This document shows, in pieces, positions 17,809 to 26,598 of a stretch of 64,000 nt of DNA. Each line of letters starts with the position of its first letter. The stretch's first letter is position 1. Source of the DNA: Flavobacterium fluviatile (GTDB lineage: Bacteria > Bacteroidota > Bacteroidia > Flavobacteriales > Flavobacteriaceae); contig NZ_JAADZW010000007.1 of NCBI RefSeq assembly GCF_010645065.1, positions 1 to 64,000 on the forward strand, read 5' to 3'. The notes below the pieces were generated by a model. The model searched no databases and was not told the origin of the DNA. It saw only the letters and a program-made list of their open reading frames with translations. The translations under genes were made by a program, and so were the position numbers.

Positions 17809-18720
17809 ATGAAAAAATTATTTTATTTGTTGATAGTTTTCGTTTCTTTTTTCTCCTCGAAAGCACAGACTGTTGCCGAAACTTCTTCAAAAGACACCTT
17901 AGTTTCATTAGAAAGCAATGCCAGCTATGATCAGGACATTCCCGAAGATCTTCCCTGGCACGCAAGACGCTTTAAATTTACTGCAGGTGTGTTTTTTCCT
18001 TCCAATAATACAGAAGTTCAATACGGCAGCAACAATGGTGAATTTGGAGATTTGATAGATTTCGAAAAAGATCTCGGATTCGATAAATCCTCAACCTCAT
18101 TCATGGGAGCATTTGAATGGAGAATTTCAAGAAGGTCAAGGCTCGGTGCTGAGTTTTTTTATTTAAAAAGAACTTCAACAAAAACACTCGAAAGAGAAAT
18201 TGATTTTGGAGATAATACTTACCCCATAAATGCAAGAATATCTGCTTTTGCAGACAATCAGATTGTTCGAATATCGTATGGTTATGCTTTTATATCAAAA
18301 CCTAAATATGAAATTGGAGCCCTGATAGGTACTCACGTTTTATTGGGAGATATGGGTATAAAACTTGAGGCACAAACACAAGAATTTGAATACAGAGAAA
18401 ATTTTGATTTTACTGCTCCACTGCCAGACATTGGTCTTTGGGGTGAATTTGTACTGGGAAAAAAAGTGGGACTGTATGCCAATTTCAATTATTTTGCCCT
18501 TAAGGTCGATAATATTGATGGCCGAATATTAAGTTACAACCTTTCTGTTTTATACAATGTTTATAAAAACTTTAGTTTAACAGCCGGATATTCAGGATTA
18601 AACATAAGGGTAGATGTTGAGCGGGAAAGACTTAACGGATATTTAAAATGGAGTTATAACGGTCCTGCCCTATCTGCAACTTATTCTTTTGGAAACCACG
18701 TTAAGCTTTATAAACATTAA
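17809..18720 (+). CDS. outer membrane beta-barrel protein
   Basis: The 303-residue protein has a signal peptide (MKKLFYLLIVFVSFFSSKAQ, cleavage near residue 20) and a tail rich in alternating beta strands, ending in ALSATYSFGNHVKLYKH, with the spacing of a small outer-membrane barrel. The frame opens at a GTG at 17770, but the signal peptide shows the ATG at 17809 is the start. No substrate can be inferred. The region FKFTAGVFFPSNNTEVQYGS resembles opening strands of porin-like barrels in Bacteroidota. Confidence 0.7.
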   Translation: MKKLFYLLIVFVSFFSSKAQTVAETSSKDTLVSLESNASYDQDIPEDLPWHARRFKFTAGVFFPSNNTEVQYGSNNGEFGDLIDFEKDLGFDKSSTSFMGAFEWRISRRSRLGAEFFYLKRTSTKTLEREIDFGDNTYPINARISAFADNQIVRISYGYAFISKPKYEIGALIGTHVLLGDMGIKLEAQTQEFEYRENFDFTAPLPDIGLWGEFVLGKKVGLYANFNYFALKVDNIDGRILSYNLSVLYNVYKNFSLTAGYSGLNIRVDVERERLNGYLKWSYNGPALSATYSFGNHVKLYKH

Positions 18721-18995
18721 TTTTTTTAGTTGTTAAGGCTCTGGATTAGGCATAAATTTTTATAAGATTTGGGTACGGCCTTAATATATGGGGAGAAATT
18801 TGTTTTTATTGTTTTTTTAACGTTTAATCAAAAAAAAATATGCAAATGATTCTTACTTATTTTAAGACCTGAGAAACAATAAAACATCTTCAATAGACTA
18901 TTGATACATTGCCAGCCAGTATATGTTTTAGTTAACTTCCCGGGTCATAAAGCCAGTCGGAATAGCGTAAATCATACCTTTACAACTGGTAAATT

Positions 18996-19850
18996 TTACT
19001 TAGTTTGAGAAAAAACAATAAAGACAATCGCAATTAATGCTAAAAAAATACCTAAAAAGTTCATTTTAGACAATTTCTCTTTAAAGAAAAGTACTCCAAC
19101 AAGACTTCCCAAAATAATGACGCCGATGTTCATTCCGGCGAAAACAGTAGAGGGATTTTCAGAAAAAGCTTTGTGTGCTTTTAGATAAAATAATATATTT
19201 CCGAAGTTGAAAAGTCCAACTAAACCTCCGAAAAGTATATTTTTACATTCAACTTTAACTTTTTTCAATACATATTCATAAATTACGATAAATATGGAAA
19301 TCGCGAATGAGACATCAAAAACGATAAATAAAGAAGTCGTGTAAGGCACCGAGTTATAAAGTGCGATTTGTTTAAAGAGAATATCGATTATACCAAAGCC
19401 AAGTAAAACAGCTGCCGGATATAACCATTTGTTTTGTTCATTTTGGGAAGGTTTTCTTAAAATGAATAAAAGTGCCATAAACCCAATCACAAGTGCGATT
19501 ATTTTATAAGAGTTAAATTCTTCCCTAAAAATAAACCAGGAAGCCAGTATCGGAATAAAAAGTGACAATCGTTGGGCAGCATCCGTTTTTACAATTCCCA
19601 TATGTTTGATAGAAGCTGCCAGAAACAGAAAAACAACAGGCAGTAAAATACCTATCGCCAGATAAAGAGTCCACGGAGCATCTGCCGCAACCTCATCCAG
19701 ATTAGGACTGAAAGCGAAATAACAAAACAAAATTGCAAACACATAATTAAAAGTAATTATTTGTAAAGGATTGCAATTGTAATGACGGGTTATTTTAAAA
19801 ATTACACCTACTGTAACACTGCAAATAATACTTAAAATCAGAAATAACAT
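18996..19850 (-). CDS. DMT-superfamily transporter (EamA type)
   Basis: This 284-residue membrane protein has about ten helices in two EamA repeats (roughly residues 1-135 and 145-282). The second repeat ends with VLFFKEKLSKMNFLGIFLALIAIV, the common EamA close. Substrates of the drug/metabolite transporter superfamily range from amino acids to nucleotides and cannot be read here. It is one of two such genes in tandem with the RarD-like gene upstream (97 bases apart); a hairpin between them suggests they may be separate transcripts. Confidence 0.8.
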   Translation of the reverse strand: MLFLILSIICSVTVGVIFKITRHYNCNPLQIITFNYVFAILFCYFAFSPNLDEVAADAPWTLYLAIGILLPVVFLFLAASIKHMGIVKTDAAQRLSLFIPILASWFIFREEFNSYKIIALVIGFMALLFILRKPSQNEQNKWLYPAAVLLGFGIIDILFKQIALYNSVPYTTSLFIVFDVSFAISIFIVIYEYVLKKVKVECKNILFGGLVGLFNFGNILFYLKAHKAFSENPSTVFAGMNIGVIILGSLVGVLFFKEKLSKMNFLGIFLALIAIVFIVFSQTK

Positions 19851-19898
19851 ATACTTATTTTTAAATACAAAAATAAGGTTTAAAATTCTTAAAAGAAA

Positions 19899-19928
19899 AG
19901 TCCGGACAGTTGATAAATCTTCCGGACA
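19899..19928 (-). terminator. hairpin terminator-like site after the RarD-like gene
   Basis: GTCCGGA (19900-19906) pairs with TCCGGAC (19921-19927) over a 14-base loop. On the minus strand it is followed by TTTTCTTTT and lies just past the stop of the gene at 19948-20859. The same CCGGACAGT word forms the stem at 22415. Confidence 0.55.
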
Positions 19929-19947
19929 ATATTCTAATTTTCATATT

Positions 19948-20859
19948 TTAGTTTTTAGCTGCTACAATGCTTTTTTGTTTCCTGGAAAAAATATGATGTG
20001 AATTGAAGACAAGTACAGAAATAAAAATAATGCTATAGGCCAAAATCTGCAACGGAGTAATTTTTTCTTTATAAACAAAACAAGCCAGTCCAAAAGCAAT
20101 CATGGGATTAATATTCAGTAACATCCCAACTGTTGAAGAATTGATTCCGCCTAAGGCATATAAATTCAAAAACAATGGTATAATCGTAAAAAATATGGCT
20201 ATCATTTCGATACAAAAATAAAAAGTAAATTCTGTTGGTATCGGTCCGCTGTATGCGGGATAAAATGGAACTAACAATAAAGCAGCCAAAGAAATATGAA
20301 ATGTAAGTACTATAAAGGTATCAAATCCCTTATTCACGCGCTGGCTTACTAAATAACAGGCATATGTAAATCCGATAATGATGCTAAAAAACATATCCAT
20401 AATATCTGCATAGGATAACAACAAACAGCCTGAAATACTTAATCCAACTGCGAGCCATTGTGTTTTTTTCAATTTTTCGTGCAAAATAAAATAAGCCAGC
20501 AAAGTTGTTAAAATGGGACAAACCAAATAAGCCAGCGAAGTCGCCTTTACACTAACATGGTTCATTACATAAATAAAAGTAAACCAATTCAGCATTAAAA
20601 AAAGGCTTCCTCCAATGTTTAATAAAATTGTTTTTCTTTTACCTGAAACTGATAAAGTCCTGAAAATTTCAATTGTTTCCTGTACTTTTTTTCTTTTAAA
20701 AGCAAAAGCGATCAATAACATTAAAATGCTGCAGCTAAAAACACGATAGAATAAAATATCCAGCGAAGCATATTCATGTATTGGTTTTAGCACAAGGCTG
20801 AAAAAACCCCAGGTAGTGTAAGCTGTAACTGCCGCCAGATAATATTTTGTTGTTTTCAT
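19948..20859 (-). CDS. RarD-like EamA transporter
   Basis: The 303-residue protein has ten membrane helices. It carries the RarD-like stretch NHVSVKATSLAYLVCPILTT and EKLKKTQWLAVGLSISG at the end of the first EamA repeat. RarD-type transporters export small metabolites, with the substrate unknown. It is divergent from the MocR regulator at 20959 across 99 bases, an arrangement in which MocR proteins often control the neighbouring transporter. It may therefore move a substrate tied to the amino-acid or PLP chemistry sensed by that regulator; this is inference. Confidence 0.8.
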   Translation of the reverse strand: MKTTKYYLAAVTAYTTWGFFSLVLKPIHEYASLDILFYRVFSCSILMLLIAFAFKRKKVQETIEIFRTLSVSGKRKTILLNIGGSLFLMLNWFTFIYVMNHVSVKATSLAYLVCPILTTLLAYFILHEKLKKTQWLAVGLSISGCLLLSYADIMDMFFSIIIGFTYACYLVSQRVNKGFDTFIVLTFHISLAALLLVPFYPAYSGPIPTEFTFYFCIEMIAIFFTIIPLFLNLYALGGINSSTVGMLLNINPMIAFGLACFVYKEKITPLQILAYSIIFISVLVFNSHHIFSRKQKSIVAAKN

Positions 20860-20913
20860 GGGATTTTTTGTTTGAAATTTTGATAAAGCAAATTTCTTAA
20901 AAATAAAACAGCA

Positions 20914-20925
20914 ATACAGATACAG
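20914..20925. promoter_or_regulatory. possible MocR operator (tandem ATACAG)
   Basis: The 99-base space between the divergent transporter and MocR genes contains two adjacent direct repeats, ATACAGATACAG. GabR, a known MocR protein, binds direct ATACCA repeats, so these are a plausible operator. The match is short and could be chance. Confidence 0.3.
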
Positions 20926-20958
20926 TTTTTGTAAATTGCAGCAGAACAGTTTTTTTTT

Positions 20959-22386
20959 ATGAAAAATTCAAACTACCTCTATTTGCAGTTTGCCGATGTT
21001 ATTGAAAAACAAATAAAGTCGGGACTTTTAAGTGTTGGAGACAAATTGCCTTCGATTAGGGAAGTATGTGCAGAAACAGGCTACAGTATGAGTACCGTAA
21101 GCAAAGCTTATTATGAAATTGAAAGCCGGTCGTTAATTGAATCAAGACCCCAGTCTGGATATTATGTAAGTAATATTTCGGCAAGAATTGCTCCTGAGCC
21201 AACTCCCAGCTCTCCTGTCCTGACCACTCACAATATTGACCGTGAAGATTTAATCGATTTGGTTTACGGAAACATGACAGATAAAAATGTTACAATGCTT
21301 TCGTTAGGTTTTCCATCGAATGAACTTCTTCCGATAGCTAAACTGAATAAAGGAATGGTTCAGGCGATGCGTCAACTGCCAAACAGCGGAACGAGTTATG
21401 AAGAAATGCAGGGTAATGTCAATCTTAGAAAAGAAGTTGCGCGCTGGTCATTTGCCTGGGGAGGTACTCTAAATGAAGATGATATCATTACTTCTCCCGG
21501 CTGTGTAAGTGCTATTTCGTATTGTTTGATGGCCGTAACAAAACCAGGCGATACAATTGTTACAGAAAGTCCTGTTTATTTTGGCGTATTGCAGCTGGCC
21601 AAATCATTGGGCTTGCATGTAATGGAATTACCAACCAATATAACCACCGGAATAGAACTGGAAGCTTTAAAGAAAGCCATTTCGACTAAAAAAATAAAAG
21701 CCTGTGTATTAATGAGTAATTTCAGTAATCCATCAGGAAGCATGATGCCTAATGAGCATAAGGAAGAAACTGTCCGGTTAATGGAATTACACAATATCCC
21801 GTTGATTGAAGATGATATACACGGTGATTTGTATTTTGGCTCAGCCAGGCCAACAAACTGCAAAACGTACGATAAAAGCGGAATTGTAATGTGCTGCAGC
21901 TCCGTTTCTAAAACTTTAGCCCCAGGATATCGTGTGGGCTGGGTTGTTCCGGGTAAGTTTAAAAAAGAAATCTTACGGACAAAATTATACCATACTATTT
22001 CCTCTCCTACCATCACGCACGAAGTTGTGGGTGATTTTCTGAAAAATGGCCGGTATGAGAATCATCTTCGGAAAATTCGGCAGATTCTGAATCACAACTG
22101 CAATAATTACATCAACACTATTTTAGAATCTTTCCCAAAAGGCACAAAAGTAAGCAAGCCTCAGGGCGGTTTTTTCCTTTGGATAGAACTCGACAAAAAA
22201 ATAGATACTGCCGAATTTTATCATCTCGCCATGAAACACAATATCAGCATTGCTCCCGGGCGCATTTTTTCTTTTCAGAACCAATTTTCAAACTGTATGC
22301 GGCTTAGTTTCGGTTTACCGTGGACCCATGAATTAAGACTTTCCATACAAACATTAGGCAAACTGGCTGCCCAGCAGACTTTATAA
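20959..22386 (+). CDS. MocR/GabR-type regulator (GntR HTH plus aminotransferase domain)
   Basis: The 475-residue protein joins a GntR winged helix (residues about 1-72; LSVGDKLPSIREVCAETGYSMSTVSKAY) to a fold-type I aminotransferase domain (about 100-470). The PLP-binding lysine is Lys318 in SSVSKTLAPGYRVGW. Proteins of this kind sense an amino acid or PLP and regulate nearby genes; catalytic turnover is generally weak. It is divergently transcribed from the two DMT transporters at 18996-20859, so it is the likely regulator of that pair. Confidence 0.9.
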   Translation: MKNSNYLYLQFADVIEKQIKSGLLSVGDKLPSIREVCAETGYSMSTVSKAYYEIESRSLIESRPQSGYYVSNISARIAPEPTPSSPVLTTHNIDREDLIDLVYGNMTDKNVTMLSLGFPSNELLPIAKLNKGMVQAMRQLPNSGTSYEEMQGNVNLRKEVARWSFAWGGTLNEDDIITSPGCVSAISYCLMAVTKPGDTIVTESPVYFGVLQLAKSLGLHVMELPTNITTGIELEALKKAISTKKIKACVLMSNFSNPSGSMMPNEHKEETVRLMELHNIPLIEDDIHGDLYFGSARPTNCKTYDKSGIVMCCSSVSKTLAPGYRVGWVVPGKFKKEILRTKLYHTISSPTITHEVVGDFLKNGRYENHLRKIRQILNHNCNNYINTILESFPKGTKVSKPQGGFFLWIELDKKIDTAEFYHLAMKHNISIAPGRIFSFQNQFSNCMRLSFGLPWTHELRLSIQTLGKLAAQQTL

Positions 22387-22407
22387 ATGTACCTTCAGTT
22401 TAATCAT

Positions 22408-22442
22408 AAAAAAACCGGACAGTACAACTACTTACTGTCCGG
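22408..22442 (-). terminator. intrinsic terminator after the bestrophin gene
   Basis: CCGGACAGTA (22415-22424) pairs with TACTGTCCGG (22433-22442) around an eight-base loop. Seven A residues at 22408-22414 become the T-run on the minus strand. It also lies past the stop of the MocR gene (22386). Confidence 0.75.
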
Positions 22443-22470
22443 CCAACAATTACCAAGAATTAATTTAATT

Positions 22471-23418
22471 TTATAATACAAAATAAGCGTTGCTGTCCAC
22501 TTTTTTGGAATCGTTTTCTAAATCAAACTCTTTTAGGATATCAAATTCGCTTTGATATTCATTCAGCATCTGCTTAATATTTTTTTCGATGGTATTGGCA
22601 ATAGTTGTAACAGGAGTGTCTGTTGGTCTGTTTTCGAAAGGATCCTGCAAATGAATTGCCATTTTCTCTATTAAAAAGAATGCTGCAGCAATAGCAGTAA
22701 TCAAAGGAATAGCAAACCAGCTCAACACACTTGTTAGTCCAAAAGGCAGTAATAAAATAAACAGACACAATGTTAATCGAATATACATACTGTATGTGGT
22801 TGGAAAAATAGTATTCTTAATTCGCTCACATTTCCCCATTTCATCACACAATCTCGAAAGCGTATTGTCTATTTCCACCTGCTGGTACATATTGATGCGC
22901 TTCTCATTTTTTGCATTTCTGAGATCACGTGCATGGAGCATTAAAATGGCATTTGGTATATTTTGATGATTTTTTATATACTTTATTTCTTCTTCATTCA
23001 CCAATCCTTTGAGGGGTTTTATAGCATCCCTCTTTCGAAGTGCCTGGCCTAAACTATAGCACCATGCGATTTGTCTTTTGGCAAAATTTTCTTTGAATTC
23101 ACTTGCCTCAACAGAAAAATCCGGGTCTTTGTAAAACGTCAAAATCTGGCGGATCAATGTCCTTGAATCGTTTACAACAGCTCCCCAGACAATTCGTGCT
23201 TCCCACCATCTGTCATAAGCCTGATTGGATTTAAAAGCCAATAATAAGGAAATAATAGTTCCAATCATGGTTGGAATCGCAATTGGAATATCTACAGGGA
23301 GATTTATAAAATAATGATGAAATATTTCGAATAATATGGTATAAGCCAAAACGAGAACAATTTCTACTTTAATTTTCCCGAGAACGTACTTCATTGGTAT
23401 TCTTTTCTTTAATAACAT
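22471..23418 (-). CDS. bestrophin-family chloride channel-like protein
   Basis: The 315-residue membrane protein matches the bacterial bestrophin (UPF0187) family. Seen are the N-terminal KRIPMKYVLGKIKVEIVLVL and the LLAFKSNQAYDRWWEARIVWGAVVNDSR block (residues about 57-85), the hallmark of this family. Four membrane helices are predicted. Bacterial bestrophins form pentameric ion channels; ion choice varies. The first Met is at 23418; Met9 (23394) is also possible. It follows the USP-like gene by 178 bases on the same strand and may share its expression. Confidence 0.88.
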   Translation of the reverse strand: MLLKKRIPMKYVLGKIKVEIVLVLAYTILFEIFHHYFINLPVDIPIAIPTMIGTIISLLLAFKSNQAYDRWWEARIVWGAVVNDSRTLIRQILTFYKDPDFSVEASEFKENFAKRQIAWCYSLGQALRKRDAIKPLKGLVNEEEIKYIKNHQNIPNAILMLHARDLRNAKNEKRINMYQQVEIDNTLSRLCDEMGKCERIKNTIFPTTYSMYIRLTLCLFILLLPFGLTSVLSWFAIPLITAIAAAFFLIEKMAIHLQDPFENRPTDTPVTTIANTIEKNIKQMLNEYQSEFDILKEFDLENDSKKVDSNAYFVL

Positions 23419-23596
23419 ATTTTCGGTTTTTAAATTAATATTTAGTTCTTATTAATTTAGTCGCTAGTCTACTAATAACCTTAAACTATATTTACTCTTG
23501 TTATAAAATTGAGTCAGGCGAAAAACTTAGAAACAGCTAAAATCTGGATAGCTAATTACTAAGGACTAATCACTAAGGACTTATTTTACAAAACAA

Positions 23597-24319
23597 TTAA
23601 GCCAATTCTTCGTAAAGAGACAGAACCGGAAGTCCCATTCTGTTATTAATATTTTCCTTTTTATTTTTTTTGAATTTAATTTTTTCGCCTTTGCGGGTTT
23701 CTACTAATAAATCGATGTCATATTTTGAAATAGCCTCAGACAAATAAGGGGCAAATTGTTCGTAGTTATTGTCGAAACTGGCTGTCTGGCTTACAATTTC
23801 AAATGAAAAATTAGCGCTTAAAAATTGCTGTACATCGTTAACATGCATATTAGCACCTGAATTTTCTATATAAAGGGCTTTGTTAAAATCTTCCTTGTTT
23901 ACTTCGGTACCCAAATGTAAAATTGGGCATTTTTGATTTCCTGCCATTTTTACTAAATATTGGTGAATTCGTTTGGTTTCTTGTTTATATGAATGCGTCA
24001 GAATAACTAATTTAACAGCAAAAGCATCAATAATGCCTTTAAAAACAGATGCAGAAAGCCCGTATTGGTTGTGAACTTTCAATTTGCAATTTGCAGTATG
24101 TTGTATAATGTACCGGCACGTTTCAAGAACTTCTTCCTGGCTTTTTGTAAGCGAAGTTCTCATTTCACGCAAAAATTGCGCAGAAGAAAAAGCATCAGGA
24201 GTATCAGAGACCATCATCAAAATAATCTCACAATTGGTGTTTTTAGCCTGATTAATTGCCGATTTTACAGCGTTGATCGTATCAAGTTCTAAAGTAGTGG
24301 GTATAAGGAAATTTTTCAT
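23597..24319 (-). CDS. universal-stress-protein-like protein
   Basis: The 240-residue product starts like a UspA domain (MKNFLIPTTLELDTINAVKSA, with a beta-alpha-beta rhythm to about residue 130), and a weaker second half may be a decayed copy. The glycine-rich ATP loop of UspA (GxxGxxG) is not seen; ILTHSYKQETKRIHQYLVKMAGNQKCPILHLG keeps the shape but lacks the glycines. The function is unknown. It lies between the two-component pair upstream and bestrophin downstream on the minus strand. Confidence 0.6.
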   Translation of the reverse strand: MKNFLIPTTLELDTINAVKSAINQAKNTNCEIILMMVSDTPDAFSSAQFLREMRTSLTKSQEEVLETCRYIIQHTANCKLKVHNQYGLSASVFKGIIDAFAVKLVILTHSYKQETKRIHQYLVKMAGNQKCPILHLGTEVNKEDFNKALYIENSGANMHVNDVQQFLSANFSFEIVSQTASFDNNYEQFAPYLSEAISKYDIDLLVETRKGEKIKFKKNKKENINNRMGLPVLSLYEELA

Positions 24320-24396
24320 ATGTATAACCTTTTAGTTTATACATACAAATTAAGTTTAAGCAAATTAGACCTTGCTTAATCTAAAATTAGAATTTC

Positions 24397-25800
24397 CTAA
24401 GATTCAATATTAGAATTTTTAATAAGAGCTCTTTTAGGATTCTCTTTCTGGAAAACAATGGTTACAATGGTTCCTTTATTTTGCTCGGACTGTACTTGTA
24501 TCTCTCCATCATGCATCCTGATAATTTTTGAAGCTAACGGAAGTCCTAATCCATAACCTATATATTTAGCTGCAATTTTACCTCTGAAGAATGGTTCATA
24601 CAAATGCGGAATATCTTCTGGCGGAATCCCGATTCCGATATCATTAATAGCAATTTTAATCCATTCGTTAGTAGCCGAAAGCGTTACAAAAACTTCATTA
24701 TTATCAGAGTATTTCACTCCGTTTGTGATAATATTGTTAATAGCTAATTCCAACAATGGCTTATTACATGGAATCAATAATAAATTTGAATCCTTTGGAG
24801 CAAAATTAAGTTTAACGCTCACACGGTTATCCGGGTAAATTTTATCCAAATCTGATTTTACATCCATTAACAACTCGTCTATCCTGGCAATATCCTGTAC
24901 TTGTTTTTTGCCGTCGTAACCGGTTTGTGTCAGTTTCAATAAACTTTCGGTTAAATTTCCTAACCTCGAAGCCTGACTGTAAATATTTTCTAATGACTGA
25001 ATATATTCCGGCACAGCTCTTTCCTTCAGAAGCATAATTTCAGACTCAGCAATGATAGTGGTTATAGGGGTTTTTAATTCATGGGAAGCATTATTGATGA
25101 AATTGGCCTGAATTTCAAACGAAGTCTCCAGGCGATCTAACATATCATTAAAAGTATGTGTAAGATCTGAAATCTCATCTGAGTTTTTAACTTCCGGTAA
25201 CCTGTTATGCAAATTAGAAGCACTAATTCTGTTTACCTCTTTGGTAATTCTTGCCACCGGATTAATTACTCTTATCGCTAATAATCTGCCTAGTAAGAAA
25301 GCTAGAATTATAAAGCCAACACCTCCAAAAATCAATATTTTAGCTATATAGACAGATGTGGTTTTTCCTCTACGATCTCTTGCCCCGACGATTACAATAT
25401 ATTTTTGGGTATTTTCTGTAAAAACCTGACCTAAATAATACTTGCTGTTAATTTCAAAATAATCTTTTCCAGTATTTAAGATATTTGAATAAAACTTGTT
25501 GGGCAAATTTAGCCTGGTGTTATAATCAAAGCTATTGGCACTGTTTATTTTAAGAACATATTCTTCTTCTTCAATAAGTTCTTCTAATCCGTTTTTTTTG
25601 AGATTGCTGTAATATTTGCTTTTTTCGGGGTCATTCTGAAAATGAATGGAGGCTACAATTTTTGCCCTGTCTTCTAATCTTTTAAGGAAGTGGTATCTGT
25701 TGTTTTCCTGAAACAATACAAAAACGATAACACACAATAGCAATGTACTAAAGGTAGAAAGAGCAACATAAGTAAAGGTAATTTTTTTTCTTATATCCAT
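24397..25800 (-). CDS. sensor histidine kinase
   Basis: The 467-residue kinase has two membrane helices (about residues 8-30 and 151-173) around a periplasmic sensor of about 120 residues. A HAMP domain follows (about 172-225), then the phosphoacceptor site NASHELKTPI (His240) and a C-terminal ATPase domain with the N-box INNIITNGVKYS, NDIGIGIPPE and GYGLGLPLASKI. All needed catalytic elements are present. It follows its response regulator by one base, so the two are co-transcribed. The signal it senses is unknown; the nearby USP-like and bestrophin genes are candidate targets. Confidence 0.92.
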   Translation of the reverse strand: MDIRKKITFTYVALSTFSTLLLCVIVFVLFQENNRYHFLKRLEDRAKIVASIHFQNDPEKSKYYSNLKKNGLEELIEEEEYVLKINSANSFDYNTRLNLPNKFYSNILNTGKDYFEINSKYYLGQVFTENTQKYIVIVGARDRRGKTTSVYIAKILIFGGVGFIILAFLLGRLLAIRVINPVARITKEVNRISASNLHNRLPEVKNSDEISDLTHTFNDMLDRLETSFEIQANFINNASHELKTPITTIIAESEIMLLKERAVPEYIQSLENIYSQASRLGNLTESLLKLTQTGYDGKKQVQDIARIDELLMDVKSDLDKIYPDNRVSVKLNFAPKDSNLLLIPCNKPLLELAINNIITNGVKYSDNNEVFVTLSATNEWIKIAINDIGIGIPPEDIPHLYEPFFRGKIAAKYIGYGLGLPLASKIIRMHDGEIQVQSEQNKGTIVTIVFQKENPKRALIKNSNIES

Positions 25801-25801
25801 T

Positions 25802-26476
25802 TTATGGCTGTATAACGTAACCTAAGCCTTTCATAGTATGAATAAGTTTGGTTGTAAAAGGTTTGTCTATTTTTTTTCTTAAATAATTAATATAAACATC
25901 CACCACATTTGTATTCATATCAAAATTGATATCCCAGACATTATCTAAAATCTGGTCTCTGGAAACAATTTTACCGGTATTTTTAGCTAAATAATACAAT
26001 AATTTGAATTCCTTGGCTGTTAAAATAATCGGTTCCCCTTCGCGTTTTACGGTTTTGGCATTTGTATTTATTTCTAAATCGCCAATTATAATACTATCCA
26101 GTTTCTCTGTTTCCAGATTAGCCCTACGGTTTAATGCGTTTACCCTTGCGTCAAGTTCACCAAATTTAAAGGGCTTCACCAGATAATCATCAGCACCGGC
26201 ATTGAGGCCAGTTACAATATTCTCAGAAGTTCCCAAAGCTGTCAAAAGCAAAATCGGAACAAAATTTTTGGCAGCCCGCAATCTCCTGCAAATTTCGATT
26301 CCGTTGATATCCGGCAACATTACATCCAAAATTACTACATCAAAAGTATAATTATGAATCATTTCTAATGCCGTTGTACCGTCAAGTGCAACACTGACGT
26401 CGTTATTGTTTTCAGCGAATCCTTTACGTAAAATAGAAAGCAGATTTGGTTCGTCTTCGACTATGAGTAATTTCAT
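25802..26476 (-). CDS. OmpR/PhoB-family response regulator
   Basis: The 224-residue protein has a receiver domain with the acidic pocket Glu7-Asp8 and phosphoacceptor Asp51 (VVILDVMLP), the conserved LLTAL and Lys in DDYLVKPF, and a C-terminal winged helix (about residues 125-222) ending in TKLIHTMKGLGYVIQP. The order regulator then kinase, with one base between stop and start, is standard for a two-component pair. It is separated by 122 bases from the AAA ATPase gene upstream, and a hairpin lies in that gap. Confidence 0.93.
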   Translation of the reverse strand: MKLLIVEDEPNLLSILRKGFAENNNDVSVALDGTTALEMIHNYTFDVVILDVMLPDINGIEICRRLRAAKNFVPILLLTALGTSENIVTGLNAGADDYLVKPFKFGELDARVNALNRRANLETEKLDSIIIGDLEINTNAKTVKREGEPIILTAKEFKLLYYLAKNTGKIVSRDQILDNVWDINFDMNTNVVDVYINYLRKKIDKPFTTKLIHTMKGLGYVIQP

Positions 26477-26555
26477 TTACATAAGTATTGAAAAACAAAA
26501 ATAAGGATTGAATTGAAAATATCGTACTAAAAAAGAAAGCTTTCCCTAAAATAAA

Positions 26556-26586
26556 ACCCGGCAAGAATACAATTGCCAGGTTTAAT
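26556..26586 (-). terminator. hairpin between the AAA ATPase and response regulator genes
   Basis: AAACC-C-GGCAA (from about 26564) pairs with TTGCC-A-GGTTT with one mismatch around an eight-base loop. The minus strand continues with a T-rich stretch, so it can end transcription of the ATPase gene. Confidence 0.5.
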
Positions 26587-26598
26587 AAAATTATTGGG

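Noticed and set aside
23419..23596. ACTAAGGACT direct repeats downstream of the USP-like gene
   Set aside because: Two short copies in an AT-rich gap are likely chance and have no associated structure.
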